From Gemmatimonadota bacterium (GTDB taxonomy: Bacteria > Gemmatimonadota > Gemmatimonadetes > Gemmatimonadales > GWC2-71-9): a stretch of DNA of 64,000 nt. The position numbers and the translations under genes are program-made. Position 1 is the first letter of the stretch, and each line of letters opens with the position of its first letter. Of this stretch, positions 59,092 to 64,000 are shown in pieces. The stretch is taken from positions 1 through 64,000 of the forward strand of contig JADJPD010000010.1 of the NCBI GenBank assembly GCA_016713435.1. Reading direction: 5' to 3'. Under the pieces are notes generated by a model. It was not told the DNA's origin, ran no database searches, and was given only the letters and a program-made list of their open reading frames with translations.

Positions 59092-61405
59092 CTGGGTGCC
59101 GGCCCTCGGGGGCTGGCTGCTGACGTACCTGCTCCACAGCACGCTGCTCCTCGGGGGCGCGTGGCTGGTGACCCGGCGCGGCGCGCTCGCCGCCGCGCGG
59201 CGGGAGGTACTCTGGAAGGTGGGGCTGGTGGGCGGGCTGGTGTCGGCCACGGCGCAGGCGGCGGTGATGGGCGGGTCGCTCGGCTGGTCGCTCCCGCTCC
59301 CGCCGCTCGCCAATGCGACCGTCAGCTCCACGCCCGCCGCCCAGGCCGAGCCTGAGGCGTGGACCGGGCTGCTCGGCGAGCGCGCCGGCGCCGAAGCCCC
59401 GCAGCCCGGCGATGGTCCCGCGGCGGAGGCGCCGGTGGACGTGGCGCCAGAGGCCATGGCGTCGCCGGCCGTGGCGGCGGATCCGGCGCCGACTCCCGCG
59501 GCAACGGCGGCGGCCGGCTGGACGGCCGGGGACCTGGTGACGACGGGGGCGCTGGCCTGGCTGGTGGGCGGGGGGCTGCTGGTGCTCCTCTATGCCATCC
59601 AGCGCGCACGGGCGCTCCACCGGATCGGGCCGCGCCGGGCCGTGGACGAGGAGGCCTTGCTGCTGGTGCTGGCCCGCCTCCGCGAGCGGGGCGGGGTCCG
59701 TCGCGCCATCCGGCTCACGGCGGCACCGGGCCTCGGCAGCCCCATCGCGCTCGGCGCGGATGAGATCGTGCTGCCGGAGGCGGCGCTGCTGGAGCTGGAC
59801 CTGGAGCAGCAGGAAGGCCTGCTGGCGCACGAGCTGGCGCACCTGGTGCGGCGCGACCCGGCGTGGCTGACCTTCGCCTGCGTGCTGGAGCGGCTCTTCT
59901 TCCTGCAGCCGCTCAACCTGCTGGCCCGCCGCGAGCTGCAGGAAGCGGCGGAGTACCTCTGCGACGACTGGGCGGTGACGCGCACCGGCTCCGGCTTCTC
60001 GCTGGCGCGCTGCCTCGTGAAGGTCGCCGAATGGGTCGACACCCGGCCCGCCACCGTGCCGCTCGCCGGGATGGCGGCGCGGCCATCCCAACTCGTCTCG
60101 CGCGTCCACCGCCTGCTGGAGGGCCGTCCCATGCCTGCGTCTCCCCGTTCCTTCTGGTTCCTGGCCGGCGCCGTGGCGCTGGTGGGTGTCACCGCCGTGG
60201 CCGCGCCCGGCATCACGACGGCCACCCCCGCGCCGCAGCCGGAGCCGGGCACCACCGCGGCGACCGACGACGTCCCGCTCAGTGAGGCGGAGAGCGACGC
60301 CATGCTCGCCGAGATCACGGCGCAGGCGGACACCGACGACACCACGGCGCGCCGCTCGCTCTCGTCCCTCGAACGGCAGGCCCGGGGCATGGCGCTCCGG
60401 GAACGGCGGCTGGCGCGGTCCCTGGCGCGGAGCTACGGCGGGCCGGCCCTCGCCCCGGCAGCGCCGCGGGCCCCGATGGCCCCGCTCCCGCCGATGCCGG
60501 CGGTGGCCCCACGCGCCATGGCGCTGGCGGATGCCCACGCCCAGCTCGCCGAGGTGCGGGCGCTGAGCCGGCTCCGTGCGCCGATGGCGATGGCGTTCGG
60601 GGGCGAGCGGCAGCGGGACACGTCGGGGATCGCGGTGCCCGCGCTGATGGCCGCGCTCAAGGACCCCGACGTGCAGGTGCGCCGCGCGGCCGCGCAGGCA
60701 CTCGCCAACCATGAGGACCCGCGCGCGGTGCCCGCGCTCATCGACGCGCTCAAGGACAGCGACGCCGAGGTGCGCGCCACCGCCGCGATGGCGCTGGGGG
60801 AGTTCGAGGACAAGCGGGCGGGCGCCCCGCTGGTGGCGCTGCTCAAGGATGGCAACGTGGAGGTCCGTCGCGCCGCGCTGTACGCGCTGCAGGGGACGGA
60901 GGCGGAGGTGCCGGTGGACGCCATCGTGGCGGCGATGGGCGATGCGGATGACGAGATCCGGCAGGCCGCGCTGGGGCTGGCGCTGAGCCGGCTGCACCGG
61001 GACGGCGAGGAGGATTCGCCCGCGGACCCGCGCTTCGTGGCGCTCTTCACCCGGCTCCTGGCCGACCGCGATGCCGACGTGCGGGCGCAGGCGGTGATGG
61101 CGCTGGCGGAGGCCGGCCTCAAGGAGGCGCCGGCGGCACTGCTGGAGGCGTCGAAGGACCGCTCGTCCGACGTCCGTGAGGCGGTGGCCCAGGCGCTCGG
61201 TGAGATCGGCGACGCGAAGGGCGTGCCCACGCTCAAGACGCTGCTGGCCGACAGTGACGCCGAGGTGCGCGAGCAGGCGGTGTCGTCCCTGGGCGAGATC
61301 CGCGACCGGAGCGCGCTCGAGGCGCTGGTCGGGGCGCTCCGTTCGAGTGACCCGGTGGTGCGGCGCGCCGCGGCCGAGATGCTCGGCTCGCGGGACGGCG
61401 AATGA
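59081..61405 (+). CDS. M56 (BlaR1-type) membrane metalloprotease with C-terminal HEAT repeats
   Basis: A 774-residue protein. Membrane helices lie near 9-27, 40-62 and 155-177, with a long Ala/Pro linker between; the M56 active site is HELAH (His250-His254) with a downstream ELQEAAEYLCDD segment supplying the third ligand region. A last membrane helix (about 356-377, WFLAGAVALVGVTAV) is followed by a disordered part and then five to seven HEAT repeats (about 515-770: VPALMAALKDPDVQVRRAAA, VPALIDALKDSDAEVRATAA and so on). In BlaR1 this position holds the penicillin sensor; here HEAT repeats take its place, and topology puts them outside the cytoplasm. It should cleave or release the BlaI protein. 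The start overlaps the BlaI gene. Confidence 0.9.
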   Translation: MTTSWVPALGGWLLTYLLHSTLLLGGAWLVTRRGALAAARREVLWKVGLVGGLVSATAQAAVMGGSLGWSLPLPPLANATVSSTPAAQAEPEAWTGLLGERAGAEAPQPGDGPAAEAPVDVAPEAMASPAVAADPAPTPAATAAAGWTAGDLVTTGALAWLVGGGLLVLLYAIQRARALHRIGPRRAVDEEALLLVLARLRERGGVRRAIRLTAAPGLGSPIALGADEIVLPEAALLELDLEQQEGLLAHELAHLVRRDPAWLTFACVLERLFFLQPLNLLARRELQEAAEYLCDDWAVTRTGSGFSLARCLVKVAEWVDTRPATVPLAGMAARPSQLVSRVHRLLEGRPMPASPRSFWFLAGAVALVGVTAVAAPGITTATPAPQPEPGTTAATDDVPLSEAESDAMLAEITAQADTDDTTARRSLSSLERQARGMALRERRLARSLARSYGGPALAPAAPRAPMAPLPPMPAVAPRAMALADAHAQLAEVRALSRLRAPMAMAFGGERQRDTSGIAVPALMAALKDPDVQVRRAAAQALANHEDPRAVPALIDALKDSDAEVRATAAMALGEFEDKRAGAPLVALLKDGNVEVRRAALYALQGTEAEVPVDAIVAAMGDADDEIRQAALGLALSRLHRDGEEDSPADPRFVALFTRLLADRDADVRAQAVMALAEAGLKEAPAALLEASKDRSSDVREAVAQALGEIGDAKGVPTLKTLLADSDAEVREQAVSSLGEIRDRSALEALVGALRSSDPVVRRAAAEMLGSRDGE

Positions 61406-62055
61406 GCGCGCGCCTGCTGCTGGCCGGCCTCGTCCTGCTCCTCGGGGCGGGGCCGGCCCCGGCCGGCCCGCGCGACGTGCCGGCGTCGGCGGGCCCCGAT
61501 TCGGCCGCGGTGGCGCATCTCCTCACGGGGCTCCGTGGCAGCGATCCGCTGGTGTGTGCCCTGGCCACGGACCTGCTTGGCAGCGGGATGCACTGGAGCA
61601 ACGGCGGGGAGGACATCGCGACGCTGCGCGACGCGGCGGTGGCGCAGCCGGCGGTGCGGGAGCGGTTCCGTTCCCCGATCAGTGACGAGCGCGCCGTGCG
61701 CCTGCTGGTGCCGGAACTCGGCGGGCCGAATGCCTGCCTCCGTCGCACCGCTGCGGCGCTCCTCGGCGAGAGCAGCGCCCCGGCGGCGCGCACGGCGCTG
61801 CGTGAGGCGCTCCGGAGCGGCGAGCCCCGCACCCGCGAGGCCGCGACCTATGGCCTCGGCGTGGCCGCGGATTCCGCCGACGCGTCCCGCGTGCGGACCC
61901 TCCTTGGGGACGCCGACGCCGGGGTGGTGCGGCTCGCGGCGTGGGCCGTCGGGTCCATGGAAGACCAGGCGTCGGCGCAGGCCCTGGTGGGCTTGCTCAA
62001 GCACCGCGACGCCGGGGTGCGGCGGGCCGCGGCCTGGGCGCTGGGGCGTCTCTAG
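61402..62055 (+). CDS. Exported HEAT-repeat protein
   Basis: A 217-residue protein with a signal peptide (cleavage near residue 21, AGPAPAG) and about four HEAT-like helical repeats (LLVPELGGPNACLRRTAAAL, TALREALRSGEPRTREAA, RTLLGDADAGVVRLAAWAV, LVGLLKHRDAGVRRAAA). It resembles the HEAT region of the preceding M56 protein, to which it is coupled by an ATGA overlap. It may be a soluble partner, decoy or ligand for that sensor in the periplasm; this is inference. Confidence 0.88.
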   Translation: MSARLLLAGLVLLLGAGPAPAGPRDVPASAGPDSAAVAHLLTGLRGSDPLVCALATDLLGSGMHWSNGGEDIATLRDAAVAQPAVRERFRSPISDERAVRLLVPELGGPNACLRRTAAALLGESSAPAARTALREALRSGEPRTREAATYGLGVAADSADASRVRTLLGDADAGVVRLAAWAVGSMEDQASAQALVGLLKHRDAGVRRAAAWALGRL

Positions 62056-62107
62056 GGGGAACGGGCCAACCAATCCGGGGGCTTCCACGTACGAGACGGG
62101 GTGCGGT

Positions 62108-62113
62108 TATACT
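62108..62113 (+). promoter_or_regulatory. Candidate -10 element of the second YceI gene
   Basis: TATACT, 40 bases before the YceI start, is a good match to a sigma-70 -10 box; the -35 region is weak (TTCCAC about 19 bases upstream). Confidence 0.4.
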
Positions 62114-62152
62114 ACGGACGTTGCTTGATCCGTCACCCTTTCCGGAGCTTCC

Positions 62153-62770
62153 ATGCTGGCCCTGCTCGCCCTGCTCTCGACCGCGCCCGCCGTCCCGGCG
62201 GTCGCGGCCCCGACCGACACGACCCCGACCACGTGGGCGATCGACAAGACCCACTCGGAACTGACCTTCCGGGTCCGCCACCTGGTGAGCCGGGTGCGCG
62301 GCACCTTCACCGACTGGGACGGGACCCTGACGGCCGAGCCCAACCAGTGGAACGGTGGCGCGGTGGTGGTGAACGTCCGCACCGCGAGCATCCAGACCAA
62401 CAACGACCGCCGCGACACGCACCTCCGCTCGGGGGACTTCTTCGACGTGGAGAAGTTCCCGGCGATGACGTTCAAGAGCACGAAGGTGGAGGTGGCGGGC
62501 AACGAGGTGACGCTCACCGGGGAGCTCACCATCAAGGACGTGACCAAGACGGTGGTGCTCAAGGGCGACTTCCTGGGCATGACCGCCGGGCAGGGCGGCC
62601 GCGACCGCATCGGCTTCGAGGTGTCCACCACCGTCAACCGCCTGGACTACGGGCTCACCTGGAACCGCGCCGCGGAGGGTGGCGGGGTGGTGCTCGGCGA
62701 CGAGGTGACCATCGACGTGGTCATCGCCGCCGTGAAGGTGGTGCCGGGCGCGCCGGGCGGGCCGCGCTGA
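62153..62770 (+). CDS. YceI-family periplasmic protein
   Basis: A 205-residue exported lipocalin-like protein, second YceI gene of the window. Signal peptide ends near 19 (VPAVAAP). Family features: WAIDKTHSELTFRVRHLVSR, GTFTDWDGTL, RSGDFFDVEKFPAMTFKS and RLDYGLTWNRAAEGG. It is clearly related to the protein at 49825-50451 but not a recent copy. GGAG precedes the ATG. It is followed by a terminator hairpin and so probably forms a single-gene unit. Confidence 0.92.
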   Translation: MLALLALLSTAPAVPAVAAPTDTTPTTWAIDKTHSELTFRVRHLVSRVRGTFTDWDGTLTAEPNQWNGGAVVVNVRTASIQTNNDRRDTHLRSGDFFDVEKFPAMTFKSTKVEVAGNEVTLTGELTIKDVTKTVVLKGDFLGMTAGQGGRDRIGFEVSTTVNRLDYGLTWNRAAEGGGVVLGDEVTIDVVIAAVKVVPGAPGGPR

Positions 62771-62789
62771 GACGGGCGGCGAAGGGTTC

Positions 62790-62821
62790 GGGGCCGGGAT
62801 TCCCTCGGGGATCCCGGCCCC
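62790..62821 (+). terminator. Terminator hairpin after YceI
   Basis: Stem GGGGCCGGGAT / ATCCCGGCCCC with an inner TCCC/GGGG pairing, followed by TTCTGCTT. Confidence 0.75.
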
Positions 62822-62873
62822 TTCTGCTTGCGCCCCTCGCCCGCGTCCCCGGCGCGCGCTACCATTCTGCCCC

Positions 62874-63737
62874 ATGACCTCCCTCTCCACACCACCGTTC
62901 ATGAGCACCGCCGAGCTGGCCGCGCGCCTCGGTGACCCAGGTGTCGTGGTGCTCGATGCCTCCTGGTACATGCCCCAGAGCGGGCGCGACGCGCGCGCGG
63001 AGTTCGAGGCGGCCCACCTGCCCGGCGCGCGGTTCTTCGACCTGGACCAGGTGAGCGACCCGTCGTCCCCGCTGCCGCACATGCTGCCCACGCCCGCGGC
63101 CTTCGAGGCGGCGATGCGCGCCCTTGGCGTGGGCCGCGCCAGCCTGGTGGTGGTGTACGACGGGTCGGGGACGAACATGAGTGCGCCGAGGGCCTGGTGG
63201 ATGTTCCGGTATTTCGGCCATGCGGCGGTGACCGTGCTCGACGGCGGCAGCCGGGCCTGGCAGCGCGAGGGCCATCCCATGGAGCGCGGCGAGCCCACCG
63301 TCAGGCCCGGCGACTTCACCGCGGGCCCGTCGCTGGAGGCGGTGCGGACGGCGGAACAGGTGGGTGACGCGCTCGCGGCGGGCAGTGCGGAGGTGGTGGA
63401 TGCGCGCTCGGCCGGGCGCTATCGCGGGGCCGACCCGGAACCGCGCGCGGGCCTGGCGAGCGGGCACATGCCGGGCGCCTTGAACCTCCCCTACGCGGAG
63501 CTGGTGGACGCGAACGGGCTGGCCCTGCCCCCGGAGGCGGTGCGCGAACGGCTGGCGGGGGCTGGGTTGTCACTCAAGGCGCCGGTGATCGCGAGCTGCG
63601 GCTCCGGGGTGACGGCGTGCGTGCTGCTGCATGCGCTGGCGCGGGTAGGGCACGACGGGCGCGCCCTCTATGATGGCTCGTGGACGGAGTGGGCGAGCCG
63701 GCAGCTGCCCATCGCCACGGGCGCGGCACCGCGATGA
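62874..63737 (+). CDS. Two-domain sulfurtransferase (rhodanese/3-mercaptopyruvate type)
   Basis: A 287-residue protein of two rhodanese domains. The first (about 12-135) is catalytically inactive; the second (about 155-282) carries Cys242 in CGSGVTA, the loop typical of 3-mercaptopyruvate sulfurtransferases. HLPGARFFDLDQVSD and GHMPGALNLPYAEL are the paired GHxPGA motifs. No signal peptide. It transfers sulfane sulfur to thiols or cyanide. It overlaps the next membrane protein gene by ATGA. Confidence 0.9.
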   Translation: MTSLSTPPFMSTAELAARLGDPGVVVLDASWYMPQSGRDARAEFEAAHLPGARFFDLDQVSDPSSPLPHMLPTPAAFEAAMRALGVGRASLVVVYDGSGTNMSAPRAWWMFRYFGHAAVTVLDGGSRAWQREGHPMERGEPTVRPGDFTAGPSLEAVRTAEQVGDALAAGSAEVVDARSAGRYRGADPEPRAGLASGHMPGALNLPYAELVDANGLALPPEAVRERLAGAGLSLKAPVIASCGSGVTACVLLHALARVGHDGRALYDGSWTEWASRQLPIATGAAPR

Positions 63738-64000
63738 CCGCGCCGTGGCTGGCCCGGAAGGACTGGGCGGAGCGCCGGGTGCGTGACGAGCGCTACAAGC
63801 TCGCCGGCTGCATGGTCCGCGGCGGGTTGCTTCTCTTCGTGGGGAGCTGCGGCTTCGCGTGGGTGTTCCTCAAGGACGGAGGGGCCGACAACCTCCCGGT
63901 GCTGCTCTTTCCCACCTTCGTGGCGCTGCTCGTCGGCGCGGCGCTCTACGGGCGGCGGCACCAGGAGAAGTTCGGCACGCCGATCCTCGAGCTCGAGTCG
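63734..64000 (+). CDS. Membrane protein, 3' end outside the window
   Basis: At least 89 residues. A charged start (MTAPWLARKDWAERRVRDER) is followed by two hydrophobic segments (GGLLLFVGSCGFAWVFL and NLPVLLFPTFVALLVGAALY) and then a soluble part (RRHQEKFGTPILELES). It looks like the beginning of a DUF3592-type membrane protein, but too little is visible to be sure. The ATG overlaps the sulfurtransferase stop, so the two are co-translated. Confidence 0.75.
   Translation, partial: MTAPWLARKDWAERRVRDERYKLAGCMVRGGLLLFVGSCGFAWVFLKDGGADNLPVLLFPTFVALLVGAALYGRRHQEKFGTPILELES

Overview
The window is a very GC-rich (GC-dominated in coding and spacer DNA alike), densely coding stretch of a Gram-negative chromosome. 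TolC-type outer membrane protein, RND-type adaptor, several lipoproteins with lipoboxes and YceI proteins point to a two-membrane cell. The mix of ADOP-type ABC permease, Ser/Thr kinases with TolB/TPR tails, ECF sigma factors next to kinases, DUF4382 and Big-domain lipoproteins and SpmA/SpmB is what is typically seen in Gemmatimonadota; this assignment is inference from gene content, not from a marker gene. No tRNA, rRNA, CRISPR array, integrase or transposase was recognised.

Layout. 1-3.9 kb: end of a sigma-54 activator, a chemotaxis transducer and a CheY-like protein. 4.2-9.4 kb (minus): small lipoprotein, a GYF_2-like small protein, a 39-residue membrane peptide, a transducer with a long HAMP array, and a FixH-like/cytochrome c fusion. 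9.5-14.5 kb (plus): UPF0149 protein, then adaptor-permease-TolC, an efflux set without its ATPase. 15.7-21.1 kb (plus): a tightly coupled partner-switching module (REC-HATPase, STAS, patatin, REC-SpoIIE phosphatase, hybrid kinase). 21.1-23.1 kb: FAS1 protein divergent from an ECF sigma/RskA-like anti-sigma pair. 23.1-25.9 kb: an ADOP permease bracketed by mirror-image palindromic elements. 25.9-36.3 kb: lipoproteins, two receptor-type Ser/Thr kinases, an ECF sigma factor and a TPR protein. 36.5-41.6 kb: a catalytically degenerate sulfatase-like lipoprotein, a pair of WYL regulators and a cysteine synthase. 41.9-47.1 kb: SpmB/SpmA, a PDZ protein, UbiB-like kinase, PP2C phosphatase. 47.2-50.5 kb: HrpB helicase and YceI. 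50.6-55.6 kb (minus): AlaX-type editing protein, a pseudokinase, a CheY-like protein and a GYF_2-like/proline-rich membrane protein. 55.8-58.5 kb: diaminopropionate ammonia-lyase-like enzyme, nitronate monooxygenase-like enzyme, DUF4442 protein. 58.6-64 kb: BlaI repressor with its operator, an M56 protease fused to HEAT repeats, a second exported HEAT protein, YceI, rhodanese and a partial membrane protein.

Themes. Signal transduction dominates: two transducers, two CheY-like proteins, a hybrid kinase, partner switching, two active-looking and one dead-looking Ser/Thr kinase, PP2C, two ECF sigma factors and a BlaI/M56 pair. The most unusual items are the BlaI-M56-HEAT module, the pseudokinase/REC/GYF cluster, and several families of nested palindromes in the spacers. 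Several genes are split by single-base indels, mostly in G/C runs; this looks like sequence error more than decay, but cannot be settled from the window.
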